Of a DNA stretch of 64,000 nt, positions 25,354 through 33,388 are shown piece after piece. Position 1 is the stretch's first letter. The number at the start of each line of letters is the position of its first letter. The position numbers and the translations under genes were made by a program. This stretch comes from JBLZUR01 sp048565625 (GTDB lineage: Bacteria; Pseudomonadota; Alphaproteobacteria; Sphingomonadales; Sphingomonadaceae): positions 2,232,001 to 2,296,000 of the forward strand of contig NZ_JBLZUR010000002.1 of the NCBI RefSeq assembly GCF_048565625.1. Reading direction: 5' to 3'. Under the pieces are notes generated by a model, which had not been told where the DNA came from, did not search any database, and was given only the letters and a program-made list of their open reading frames with translations.

Positions 25354-25430
25354 GGGGATCGGGGATCGGGGATCGGGGATCGGGGATCGGGGATCGGGGA
25401 TCGGGGATCGGGGATCGGGGATCGGGGGAT
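25354..25430. repeat. Tandem array of GGGGATC heptamers
   Basis: Ten uninterrupted copies of GGGGATC run from 25354 to 25423, followed by a partial unit GGGGGAT. The array lies between the DUF559 element and the small basic protein gene. On the minus strand it would be read as a Pro-Ile-Pro-Asp-Pro-Arg-Ser repeat, but no real gene uses it. Copy number of such arrays is usually variable. Confidence 0.95.
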
Positions 25431-25484
25431 GTGCTCGCGCGAGGCGCGCGTGCAACCATCGGTTTGCCGGAGGGTTCTGGTGGC

Positions 25485-25673
25485 ATGACGATCAAGCCTA
25501 AGCACAAGCTCACGCATCCGCCGGTTTCGCAGGAGCCCAAGCGGAAGAGGTCCTCCCTTAAGAAACGCGGGGCGATTGCGGCCGGGGCGGTGGCGGTTGT
25601 CGCTGCTGCCGCCGGGATCGCGACGGCCGTGCGGCATCGGGATGAGTTGAAGAAGGCTGTCGGTGCGGCGTAG
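25485..25673 (+). CDS. Small basic protein with one membrane segment
   Basis: This 62-residue ORF has a GGAGGG ribosome site about 13 bases upstream. The first 30 residues are very basic (Lys/Arg-rich, with Pro). One hydrophobic Ala/Val/Gly segment (about 34-49) follows, then a charged end. I recognise no family. It lies between a heptamer array and a degraded repeat element. A small inner-membrane protein is likely, but the coding status is not certain. Confidence 0.55.
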   Translation: MTIKPKHKLTHPPVSQEPKRKRSSLKKRGAIAAGAVAVVAAAAGIATAVRHRDELKKAVGAA

Positions 25674-25799
25674 CGGGGGGCTTCTAGTCGCTGATGAGAG
25701 CGTCCGGCGAGAGGTTCGGATCGCCCGACGTTCGTCCATTCGGGGAGCGCGAGTCCATGCCGGCGTGGTGAGGACAAATCTGCTCCGCCTTTCAGACCC

Positions 25800-25905
25800 G
25801 ATAGCTGCTGCACGCTTTTGCTTTGATCTTGGGGCCGTGGCGGGTGCGGAGCCTACCCCTCCACCAGCCTGCGGCTGGTCCCCCTCCCCCTCCGGGGGAG
25901 GATCT
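25800..25905. repeat. Family B repeat with the remnant of a second DUF559 gene start
   Basis: The right part (25852-25905) is a family B unit (CTACCCCTCCACC, then GGTCCCCCTCCCCC). The left part (about 25803-25850) contains GCTGCACGCTTTTGC and GATCTT, which matches the first codons of the DUF559 pseudogene at 25185-25224. This is therefore a truncated second copy of the same element. It abuts the merR stop at 25904-25906. Confidence 0.7.
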
Positions 25906-26236
25906 AGTGGGTCAATGCGTCTGAGAGCAGGGTGCGGATCGCCTTGAGTTCGGCGGATGGGGACGTGGTGGTGACCACCGGCTCCTCTCCCCCGCCCTTT
26001 TGCCCCAACAGCTGCTGCACGCCGCGCACGGTATAGCCGGACTCGCTCAGCAGGCCCTTGATGCGGCGGGCGAGCGCCACGTCTTCCGGGCGGTAGTACC
26101 GGCGGTTGCCCGCGCGCTGGAGGGGTTTCAGCTGGGGGAACTTGGTTTCCCAGTAGCGCAGGATGTGCTGCGGCACGTCCAGCTGGGTCGAGACCTCGCT
26201 GATCGTCAGGAATGCCTTTTCGGACTTTCCCGACAA
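25904..26236 (-). CDS. MerR-family transcriptional regulator downstream of ihfA
   Basis: A TTG at 26236 gives a 110-residue protein with a MerR helix-turn-helix: TISEVSTQLDVPQHILRYWE, then the conserved FPQLKPLQR and RYYRPEDVALARRI. The long effector helix is short, and no metal-binding cysteines are present. A MerR gene directly after ihfA is common in alphaproteobacteria, but its ligand is unknown. The start is eight bases after the ihfA stop. The stop codon falls in the end of a repeat, so the last residues may differ from relatives. Confidence 0.82.
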   Translation of the reverse strand: MSGKSEKAFLTISEVSTQLDVPQHILRYWETKFPQLKPLQRAGNRRYYRPEDVALARRIKGLLSESGYTVRGVQQLLGQKGGGEEPVVTTTSPSAELKAIRTLLSDALTH

Positions 26237-26244
26237 GGGAGGCC

Positions 26245-26544
26245 TCAGCCGCCCTTGACGATGCTGTCGCGCATCGTCTGGCTGGCGCGGAAGGTGAGGA
26301 CGCGGCGGGGCGCGATCGGCACCTCGACACCCGTCTTCGGATTGCGGCCGACGCGTTCGCCCTTGTCGCGGAGGACGAAGCTGCCGAAGCCGGAGATCTT
26401 CACGTTCTCGCCCGTCGACAAAGCGTGGCACATATGGGCGAGGACACGTTCGACGATGTTCGCCGAATCGGCGCGGGACAGCCCGACCTCTTCATGGAGC
26501 CGGTCGGACAGGTCTGCCCGGGTCAATGTGTCGCTTTCGGCCAT
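26245..26544 (-). CDS. ihfA: Integration host factor subunit alpha
   Basis: This 99-residue DNA-bending protein of the HU/IHF family has the conserved KISGFGSFVLRDKGERVGRN and the arm motif with NPKTGVEVPI, followed by RRVLTFRAS. With IhfB it bends DNA sharply in replication, recombination and transcription control. The gene lies in the usual string rpmF-plsX-fabH-ihfA-merR, 80 bp after the fabH stop, so it may have its own promoter. Confidence 0.94.
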   Translation of the reverse strand: MAESDTLTRADLSDRLHEEVGLSRADSANIVERVLAHMCHALSTGENVKISGFGSFVLRDKGERVGRNPKTGVEVPIAPRRVLTFRASQTMRDSIVKGG

Positions 26545-26624
26545 ATTCCCCTCTCGCCAAACAGGCGCTGGAGGATCACCCTAACGCCGGAATTCAAAGG
26601 AGAAAACCCCTAGATCATAACGGA

Positions 26625-27599
26625 TCAGTAACGGACGACTGCTGCACCCCAGGTGAAGCCACCGCCCATCGCCTCCAGCACCAGCAGGTCGCCGCGCTTG
26701 ATGCGCCCGTCGCGCACCGCCTTGTCGAGCGCGAGCGGCACGGAGGCAGCGGAGGTGTTGGCGTGCTCGGCGACGGTGGTCACGACCTTCTCGGCCGGCA
26801 GACCAAGCTTGCGGGCGGTGGCGTCGAGGATGCGCTGATTGGCCTGATGGGGCACGACCCAATCCACGTCGGCGGGGGTGAGATCGCAGCCCTTCAGCGC
26901 CTCGTGGAGCACGGCGGCGAGGTTGGTCACCGCATGGCGGAACACCTCGGACCCCTTCATGCGCAGCTTGCCGACGGTCTGCGTGGTGGAGGGGCCGCCG
27001 TCGACGTACAGCAGTTCGTTATGGCGGCCATCGGCATGGAGCTTGGTGCCGAGGATGCCCTGAGGCTGGCTGGTGCCGTCGTTCTCCTCCGCCCGGAGGA
27101 CGATCGCGCCGGCACCGTCGCCGAAGAGGACGCAGGTGGCGCGATCCTCCCAGTCGAGGATGCGGCTGAAGGTCTCCGCGCCGATCACCAGCGCCACGTC
27201 GGCCGCGCCGGTACGAACCATGCTGTCGGCCACGGAGACGGCGTAGAGGAAGCCGGAGCAGACCGCCGCCACGTCGAAGGCGATACAGTCGCCGGTGCCG
27301 AGCATTTCCTGCACGCGCGTGGCGGTCGCCGGGAAGGTCTGATCGGGGGTGGCGGTGGCGAGGACGATCAGGCCGACCTGGGTCGGATCGATCCCGGCGG
27401 CGGCGAGCGCGTTGCGCGCGGCCTCGGCGGCGAGGGTGGAGGTCGTCTCCCCCTCACCCGCGATGTAGCGGGCGCGAATGCCGGTGCGCTCGACGATCCA
27501 TTCGTCGGTGGTGTCGACGATCGCCTCAAGGTCCTGATTGGTCACCCGCCGCTTCGGCAGAGCCGAGCCGGTGCCGGCGATCATCGCGCGGCGCGTCAC
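26625..27599 (-). CDS. fabH: Beta-ketoacyl-ACP synthase III
   Basis: This 324-residue FabH joins acetyl-CoA with malonyl-ACP to begin fatty acid synthesis. The catalytic triad is visible: Cys114 (AAVCSGFLYA), the His of VPHQANQRI and the Asn of AEHANTSAAS. The ATG overlaps the plsX stop by four bases, so the two are translationally coupled, as in most proteobacteria. Confidence 0.96.
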   Translation of the reverse strand: MTRRAMIAGTGSALPKRRVTNQDLEAIVDTTDEWIVERTGIRARYIAGEGETTSTLAAEAARNALAAAGIDPTQVGLIVLATATPDQTFPATATRVQEMLGTGDCIAFDVAAVCSGFLYAVSVADSMVRTGAADVALVIGAETFSRILDWEDRATCVLFGDGAGAIVLRAEENDGTSQPQGILGTKLHADGRHNELLYVDGGPSTTQTVGKLRMKGSEVFRHAVTNLAAVLHEALKGCDLTPADVDWVVPHQANQRILDATARKLGLPAEKVVTTVAEHANTSAASVPLALDKAVRDGRIKRGDLLVLEAMGGGFTWGAAVVRY

Positions 27600-28654
27600 T
27601 TGGCCGCGACCGCTATACGGGTGGTCTCGACCTGGGTGAGATCCTCGGCGATGCGGCGGGGCAGGTCGGCCCGGGCCAGCTTCGCCGCGACCGCGACCGC
27701 CTGTGCGATGCCGTCGGCATTCGCGCCGCCGTGGCTCTTCACCACAATGCCCTTGAGGCCAAGGAAGACCGCGCCGTTATGGTTGTTGGGGTCGAGATGG
27801 TGGCGCAGCAGGTGGAGCGCCGGGCGCGACAGCAGGAAGCCGGCCTTCGACCGCAGCGAGCTGGAAAAGGCGCGCTTGATGAGGTCGGTGATGAAGCGCG
27901 CCGTGCCCTCCGCCGCCTTCAGCGCGATGTTGCCGGAGAAGCCGTCCGAGACGATCACGTCGGCCTCGCCCCGGCCGAGGCGATCGGCCTCGATGAAGCC
28001 GTCGAAGCTGAGATAGGCGGGGTCGGCGGCGCGGAGCTGGGCGGCGGCGTCGCGCAGTTCCTCGGTGCCCTTGCCCTCTTCGGTGCCGATATTGAGCAGC
28101 GCGACGCGCGGGCGGGCGACACCCAGGGCGAGGCGCGAATAGGCCGCGCCCATGACCGCGAACTGGACGAGGTTGCGGGCATCGCACTCGGTATTGGCGC
28201 CGAGGTCGAGCATGACGAGATCGTTGTCGCCGAGCGTCGGCAAGAGCGCGGCGAGCGCCGGGCGATCGATGCCGGGAATGGTGCGGAGCGCGAGCTTGGC
28301 CATCGCCATCAGCGCGCCGGTATTTCCGGCGGAGACCGCCGCGGCGGCGGCGTGGGTCTTCACCGCGTGGATGGAGAGCCCCATCGAGGTCGTCTTGGCG
28401 CGGCGGATCGCCTGCGTCGGTTTCTCCTCACCGGAGACGACGCCGTCGACATGCGCGATCTCTGCCGCCGCCTTCAGCGCCGGATGCCGGGCGAGTTCGG
28501 CCGCGATCGCCGCCTGATCGCCGAACAGGATGAAGCGGAGCGACGGGTCGCGAGACAAGGCGGTCGCGGCCCCGGCCAAAATGACCGCCGGGCCGCCATC
28601 GCCGCTCATCGCATCGATGGCGAGGCGCGGCTGATCGACCACGGGCTTCGTCAC
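27596..28654 (-). CDS. plsX: Phosphate acyltransferase PlsX
   Basis: This 352-residue PlsX makes acyl-phosphate from acyl-ACP, the first step of phosphatidic acid synthesis through PlsY. Motifs include the N-terminal AIDAMSGDGGP, AVSAGNTGALMA and the segment DLGANTEC. It sits 17 bp after rpmF and overlaps fabH. The pairing with fabH links membrane lipid and fatty acid supply. Confidence 0.96.
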   Translation of the reverse strand: MTKPVVDQPRLAIDAMSGDGGPAVILAGAATALSRDPSLRFILFGDQAAIAAELARHPALKAAAEIAHVDGVVSGEEKPTQAIRRAKTTSMGLSIHAVKTHAAAAAVSAGNTGALMAMAKLALRTIPGIDRPALAALLPTLGDNDLVMLDLGANTECDARNLVQFAVMGAAYSRLALGVARPRVALLNIGTEEGKGTEELRDAAAQLRAADPAYLSFDGFIEADRLGRGEADVIVSDGFSGNIALKAAEGTARFITDLIKRAFSSSLRSKAGFLLSRPALHLLRHHLDPNNHNGAVFLGLKGIVVKSHGGANADGIAQAVAVAAKLARADLPRRIAEDLTQVETTRIAVAAK

Positions 28655-28671
28655 TCCGTCTCTAACCGGTC

Positions 28672-28851
28672 TCAGGCCTCGACCTGAAGAACCTCACGGC
28701 CGTTGTGGTGGCCACAGGCGGCGCAGAGGTGATGCGGGCGCTTCAGCTCGCCGCAGTTGCTGCACTCCTGGAACGACTCGACGGTCAGCGCATGATGGCT
28801 GCGGCGCATGTTGCGCTTGGAGGGCGAGGTTTTTCTCTTCGGAACGGCCAT
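28672..28851 (-). CDS. rpmF: Large ribosomal subunit protein bL32
   Basis: This 59-residue ribosomal protein has the conserved start AVPKRKTSPSKRNMRRSHH and a C-terminal zinc ribbon with Cys30, Cys33, Cys43 and Cys46. The length is exactly typical. It leads the rpmF-plsX-fabH operon; the promoter must lie in the 195-bp gap before the MAPEG gene, which runs the other way. Confidence 0.96.
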   Translation of the reverse strand: MAVPKRKTSPSKRNMRRSHHALTVESFQECSNCGELKRPHHLCAACGHHNGREVLQVEA

Positions 28852-29046
28852 GTCGGCACCTGTCTCGATCTAATCGTAATGAAAAACGCGGCGAGGCAGA
28901 CGACCATCGGTCCGGAGGCCAATTGGCCAGCGGACCGGATGAGGTCTGCTTCGTCGCGAGCGACACGCGCCTATAGCGATTTTGACCTTCGTTGCAAGCG
29001 CCGAGCGGGCATGGCACCTGTTCGCGCCTCATAAGAAGGATGCCCG

Positions 29047-29463
29047 ATGCTGCCCACCGTCACCCTGATCATCGCCGCCGCTCTGGCCATCATCAACCTG
29101 TGGCTGGCGATGCGAATCGTGCCCTTCCGGATGAAGGGGGTGCCGGTGGGCGACGGCGGCAATCCGCTGATCGTCGCGCGGATGCGGGCGCAGTCGAACT
29201 TCGCGGAATATGTGCCGGTCGCGCTGATCCTGATGGCGCTGGTCGAGCTGCATGTCGGCGCGGACGGCAAGCTGTGGGGGATCGGCGCGGCGCTGGCGAT
29301 CGGGCGTGTGCTGCATCCGTTCGGGATCGAGCGGCCGGTGCCGAATGTGATGCGCGCGGGCGGCATCCTGCTGACCTGGGTGGCGACGCTGCTACTGGCG
29401 CTCTGGGCGGTGCTGATCGGCTTCGGCGTGACGGGCGGCGTTGCGAGCGTGACGTATCTCTAA
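29047..29463 (+). CDS. MAPEG-family membrane protein
   Basis: This 138-residue protein has four hydrophobic segments (about 2-22, 57-75, 80-95 and 107-128) and the family motif RMRAQSNFAEYVP. MAPEG proteins include glutathione transferases and eicosanoid enzymes in eukaryotes; the bacterial short forms are of unknown substrate. It stands alone, with a palindromic repeat on its 3' side. Confidence 0.85.
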   Translation: MLPTVTLIIAAALAIINLWLAMRIVPFRMKGVPVGDGGNPLIVARMRAQSNFAEYVPVALILMALVELHVGADGKLWGIGAALAIGRVLHPFGIERPVPNVMRAGGILLTWVATLLLALWAVLIGFGVTGGVASVTYL

Positions 29464-29471
29464 GTTAGCAC

Positions 29472-29553
29472 AACGCCGTTCGGGCTGAGCCTGTCGAAGT
29501 CCCGGTGCTGCCCGTCGCGCTGGCACTTCGACAAGCTCAGTGCGAACGGCGTT
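29472..29553. repeat. Palindromic intergenic repeat, family A copy 2
   Basis: AACGCCGTTCGGGCTGAGCC on the left is mirrored by a right arm ending in GCGAACGGCGTT. It has the same CTGAGC-TGTCGAAG core as the copies at 3091 and 36158. It lies between two converging genes (MAPEG and the MBL hydrolase) and may serve as a bidirectional terminator. Confidence 0.88.
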
Positions 29554-29565
29554 GGGGCCGGGAAG

Positions 29566-30231
29566 TTACCTGTCCCCGAGCACCGCATCCGCCACGAAGG
29601 GGTTGCTCTTCCGTTCGTGGCCGAAGGTGGACATCGGGCCGTGGCCGGGGACGAAGGCGGTCTGGTCGCCGAGCGGCCAGAGGCGGGTGGTGATCGCTTC
29701 GACCAGATCGGCATGGTTGCCGCGCGGGAAGTCGGTGCGGCCGATCGATCCCTGGAACAGCACGTCGCCGACGATGGCGAGGCTGGATGGCGCGTGGTGG
29801 AAGACGACATGGCCCGGCGTGTGGCCGGGACAGTGATAGACGTCGAAAATGAGGTCGCCGACCGTCACCGTGTCGCCGTTCGCCAGCCAGCGATCCGGCT
29901 CGAACGGCTCGCCATGGATGCCGTATTTCGCGCCGTCCTCGCCCAGCCGGTCGATCCAGAAGCGATCGTCCGGATGCGGCCCCTCGATCGGAACGCCGAG
30001 TTCCTTCGCCAGCACCGCCGTGGACCCGCAATGGTCGATATGGCCGTGGGTGACGAGCAGCTTCTCGATGGTGACGCCGTGCTGCGCCGCCGCCGCCTTG
30101 AGCCGCGGCAGGTCGCCGCCCGCATCGACGAACGCGCCGCGCATCGTGGCGGTGCACCAGAACAGGGTGCAGTTCTGCTGCAGCGGGGTGACGGGGATGA
30201 TCGCGGCCTTGAGCGGCTGGGTCTCTGACAT
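29566..30231 (-). CDS. MBL-fold hydrolase (glyoxalase II-like, GloC/YcbL type)
   Basis: From ATG 30231 the protein has 221 residues. The metallo-beta-lactamase motif THGHIDHCG is complete and is followed by HTPGHVVFH, GDVLFQGSIGRTDFPRG and the C-terminal PGHGP, all found in the short glyoxalase II-like subgroup. Such enzymes hydrolyse S-lactoylglutathione or similar thioesters. The upstream frame continues to 30342 but lacks a better start. It is divergent from the PabB-PabC fusion, with about 65 bp between starts. Confidence 0.88.
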   Translation of the reverse strand: MSETQPLKAAIIPVTPLQQNCTLFWCTATMRGAFVDAGGDLPRLKAAAAQHGVTIEKLLVTHGHIDHCGSTAVLAKELGVPIEGPHPDDRFWIDRLGEDGAKYGIHGEPFEPDRWLANGDTVTVGDLIFDVYHCPGHTPGHVVFHHAPSSLAIVGDVLFQGSIGRTDFPRGNHADLVEAITTRLWPLGDQTAFVPGHGPMSTFGHERKSNPFVADAVLGDR

Positions 30232-30295
30232 GCTCCTCAGATGACGCGTCGGCGCGCCGGTTGCAACGGCGGCGCTGTTGGCCGAGAGGGCAGCC

Positions 30296-32005
30296 ATGCT
30301 GCCGCGCGACCCCGCCGAGCCCTTCGTGCTGCTGGACGACATGAGCGGAGACGCGGGGGCGGTGGCGCGGCTCTACCGGCATCCGGTGGAGGTCGTGAGC
30401 GGCGAGTTCGATGCGGTGCTCGATCGGTTGCGGGGGACGGACTTACACGCTGCGGGGTATCTGCCGTTCGAGGGCGATGGCGGCTGGTTCGGGTTGTTCG
30501 ATCGTTGCGAGGTGCTGGCGGCCGAGGACGTGCCCGCACTGTTGCCCGATCCGTCCGGGGCATGGGCCGGAGCGCCGAGGCCGCTGATCGACTTCGAGGC
30601 CTATACGGCCGCGCTTACCGCCACGCAGGACTGGATCGCGTCGGGCGACATCTATCAGGCGAACGTCACCTTCCCGACCGAGCTGGCGATCTGCGGCCAC
30701 CCGCTTGCCCTCTACGCGCGCCTGCGGCCGCGCGGCGGCGGGCGCTGGGGCGGGATCGTGTGGACCGGGGAGACCTGGCTGCTGTCCTTCTCGCCCGAGC
30801 TGTTCTTCAGCCTCGACGGGCGGACGATCACCGCGCGGCCGATGAAGGGGACGGCGCGGCGGGACGGCGATGACGCCGCCGCCATCGCGCGGCTCTCCGC
30901 CGATCCCAAGCAGCGGGCCGAGAACCTGATGATCGTGGACCTGATGCGCAACGACCTGTCGCGTGTCGCCGAGGCGGGCAGCGTGCGGGTGCCGGACCTG
31001 TTCACCGTGGAGACCTATCCGACCGTCCACCAGATGACCTCGACGGTGAAGGCGATGCTGCTGCCGGGCCTCCATGCCGCCGACATCCTCGCCGCGGCCT
31101 TCCCCTGCGGATCGGTGACCGGCGCGCCTAAGAAGCGGGCGATGGAGGTGATCCGCGCGATCGAGACCGGCCCGCGTGGCGCCTATACCGGCGCCATCGG
31201 CCATGTCGCGCCGGACGGAAGCGCCGCTTTCAACGTCGCTATCCGCACGCTGGTCATTCCGAACAATGATGACAAAGCGCGTCTGAACCTCGGTTCCGGG
31301 ATTGTCGCGGACTCGATCATCGCCGAAGAGTGGCGCGAGTGCCACGACAAGGGTGCGTTCGTGACGTTGAGTATGCCTGCCCTCGACCTGCTGGAAACCA
31401 TGCGCTTCGACGCGATGGAGGGCATCCAGGACCTCGACCGCCATCTCGGGCGGATGAAGGCAAGTGCGGACACGCTCGGCATCCCGTTCAACCGGCACGA
31501 CGTCAGGAACGAGATCCAGGCGGCAACCTTCCGCCTGCGCGGCGAGCGAGCAGTGCGGCTGCTCGTCTCCGCCACTGGTAAGATCGCCATCGAGACGCGA
31601 CCGGTGCCGGCGACGCCCGACATGCCGGTCGATGTCGCGTTGGCACCACTGCCGGTCGATCCTTCCGACTTCCGCCTCCGCCACAAGACGACAGATCGCG
31701 ACTTCTTCCGCGCCGCGCACAAGGCGGCGGGCACGTTCGAGGTGGTGTTCATCGGCGCGGATGGGGTCGTCCACGAGGGCAGCTTCACCAACGTCTTCGT
31801 CGCGCGGGACGGCCGTCTCGCCACCCCGCCCCTGGATCGCGGGGTGATGCCCGGCGTGTTCCGCGCGCGCCTGCTGGACGAAGGACGCGCGTTCGAGGCG
31901 GAGTTGAGGCCGGACGACCTTGCCGACGGCTTCCTGATCGGCAACGCATTGCGCGGCCTGATGCGTGCGCGATTGGTTGCGGGGGCGGCGAAGCCGGGGC
32001 TATAG
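30296..32005 (+). CDS. pabB: Fused aminodeoxychorismate synthase component I and aminodeoxychorismate lyase (PabB-PabC)
   Basis: This 569-residue fusion supplies 4-aminobenzoate for folate. The N-terminal chorismate-binding domain (about 30-340) has SGDIYQANVT, RPMKGTARR, MIVDLMRNDLSR and PCGSVTGAPK. A fold-type IV PLP domain follows (about 350-569), with the PLP-binding region KTTDRDF and the EGSFTNVF motif. The pattern is that of the alphaproteobacterial PabBC fusion. The glutaminase PabA is not in the window. ATG 30296 is preferred over TTG 30278. It is followed at 37 bp by an aminotransferase gene. Confidence 0.92.
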   Translation: MLPRDPAEPFVLLDDMSGDAGAVARLYRHPVEVVSGEFDAVLDRLRGTDLHAAGYLPFEGDGGWFGLFDRCEVLAAEDVPALLPDPSGAWAGAPRPLIDFEAYTAALTATQDWIASGDIYQANVTFPTELAICGHPLALYARLRPRGGGRWGGIVWTGETWLLSFSPELFFSLDGRTITARPMKGTARRDGDDAAAIARLSADPKQRAENLMIVDLMRNDLSRVAEAGSVRVPDLFTVETYPTVHQMTSTVKAMLLPGLHAADILAAAFPCGSVTGAPKKRAMEVIRAIETGPRGAYTGAIGHVAPDGSAAFNVAIRTLVIPNNDDKARLNLGSGIVADSIIAEEWRECHDKGAFVTLSMPALDLLETMRFDAMEGIQDLDRHLGRMKASADTLGIPFNRHDVRNEIQAATFRLRGERAVRLLVSATGKIAIETRPVPATPDMPVDVALAPLPVDPSDFRLRHKTTDRDFFRAAHKAAGTFEVVFIGADGVVHEGSFTNVFVARDGRLATPPLDRGVMPGVFRARLLDEGRAFEAELRPDDLADGFLIGNALRGLMRARLVAGAAKPGL

Positions 32006-32041
32006 GCCCGCCCGTCCGCACCAGAACGGGGTTCCTTGACA

Positions 32042-33244
32042 ATGCCGCATACGTCTCAGGCGCTGGGCCGCATCCAGCCCTCCGCCACGCTCGCCATGAC
32101 CAGCCGCGTTCTGGAGCTGAAGGCGAAAGGCGTCGATGTCATCGGCCTGTCGGCGGGCGAACCGGATTTCGACACCCCCGACTTCGTCAAGCAGGCCGCG
32201 ATCGAGGCGATCAACGCCGGCAAGACCAAGTACACCAATGTGGACGGCACCGCCGAGCTGAAGGCCGCGATCGCCGCCAAGTTCAAGCGCGACAACGGCC
32301 TGACCTATGCGCCAAACGAGATCAGCGTAAACGTCGGCGGCAAGCACACCCTGTTCAACGCGCTGGTCGCGACGATCGACGCCGGCGACGAGGTGATCAT
32401 CCCAGCCCCCTATTGGGTGAGCTATCCGGACATCGTCCAGTTCGCGGGCGGCACGCCGGTGTTCATCAAGGCGGCGGCGTCGCAGAACTACAAGATCACG
32501 GCCGAGCAGCTGGAAGCGGCGATCACGCCCAAGACGCGCTGGGTGATCCTGAACTCGCCGTCCAATCCCTCGGGTGCTGCATACACCGCCGACGAGCTGA
32601 AGGCGCTCGGCGCGGTGCTGGTCCGTCACCCGCAAGTCATGGTGATGGCCGACGATATGTACGAGCATATCGTCTATGACGGGTTCAAGTTCGCGACCAT
32701 CGCGGAGGTGACGCCCGAGCTTTACGAGCGGACGATCACCGTCAATGGCTGCTCCAAGGCCTACTCGATGACCGGCTGGCGCATCGGCTTTGCGGGCGGG
32801 CCGGCCTGGCTGATCAAGGCGATGGCCAAGCTGCAGTCGCAGTCCACATCCAACCCCTGCTCGATCGCGCAGGCAGCGGCGACGGCGGCGCTGAACGGCG
32901 ACCAGTCGTTCCTCGCCGAGCGGAACGAGGCGTTCAAGCGCCGGCGCGACCTCGTGATCGGGATGCTGAACGCGGTGGACGGCATCCATTGCCCGACGCC
33001 GGAAGGCGCGTTCTACGTCTATCCGGACGTCTCGGGCCTGATCGGAAAGGCGACGCCGAAGAGGCAGAAGATCGAGAACGACGCGCAGCTGATCGACTAC
33101 TTCCTCGACGAGGCGGAGGTCGCGGCGGTGCATGGCGGGGCGTTCGGTTTAGAGCCGGCATTTCGCATCAGCTACGCCACGTCGGAGGCGCTGCTGACCA
33201 AGGCGTGCGAGCGTATTCAGACGGCGAGTGCGGCGCTGAAGTAG
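32042..33244 (+). CDS. Aspartate/aromatic aminotransferase, fold type I (AAT)
   Basis: This 400-residue PLP enzyme has the family start SAGEPDFDTPDF, the cofactor Lys in NGCSKAYSMTGWRIGF and the C-terminal RISYATSEALL. It interconverts aspartate and 2-oxoglutarate with oxaloacetate and glutamate, and related forms also act on prephenate. ATG 32042 is chosen over the TTG six bases earlier. It is probably transcribed with the PabBC gene. A long palindrome follows the stop. Confidence 0.93.
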   Translation: MPHTSQALGRIQPSATLAMTSRVLELKAKGVDVIGLSAGEPDFDTPDFVKQAAIEAINAGKTKYTNVDGTAELKAAIAAKFKRDNGLTYAPNEISVNVGGKHTLFNALVATIDAGDEVIIPAPYWVSYPDIVQFAGGTPVFIKAAASQNYKITAEQLEAAITPKTRWVILNSPSNPSGAAYTADELKALGAVLVRHPQVMVMADDMYEHIVYDGFKFATIAEVTPELYERTITVNGCSKAYSMTGWRIGFAGGPAWLIKAMAKLQSQSTSNPCSIAQAAATAALNGDQSFLAERNEAFKRRRDLVIGMLNAVDGIHCPTPEGAFYVYPDVSGLIGKATPKRQKIENDAQLIDYFLDEAEVAAVHGGAFGLEPAFRISYATSEALLTKACERIQTASAALK

Positions 33245-33248
33245 TTTG

Positions 33249-33349
33249 TTCACGCGGAGGCGCGAAGGCGCGGAGAAGAAGAGAGAGTGATTGCGCCTTC
33301 GGCGCTTGGTGGCTCTTCTTCTCTCTGCGGCTCCGCGCCTCCGCGTGAA
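33249..33349. repeat. Long palindromic intergenic repeat, family E
   Basis: An inverted repeat of about 101 bp between aminotransferase and msrA. TTCACGCGGAGGCGCG at the left end is mirrored by CGCGCCTCCGCGTGAA at the right. Inside lies a second paired stretch, GGAGAAGAAGAGAGAG against CTCTTCTTCTCTCT. RNA from it would fold into a long stem. Only one copy is in this window. Confidence 0.85.
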
Positions 33350-33388
33350 CCCTCTTCCGGTCTACGAACAGAGCCCCATATCGTGGGC

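Noticed and set aside
25354..25430. CRISPR-like array
   Set aside because: The units are seven bases with no spacers, so it is a simple tandem repeat.
24727..25455. Single 242-residue protein on the minus strand
   Set aside because: It is a mix of heptamer array, repeat and the first half of a frameshifted DUF559 gene, not a real protein.
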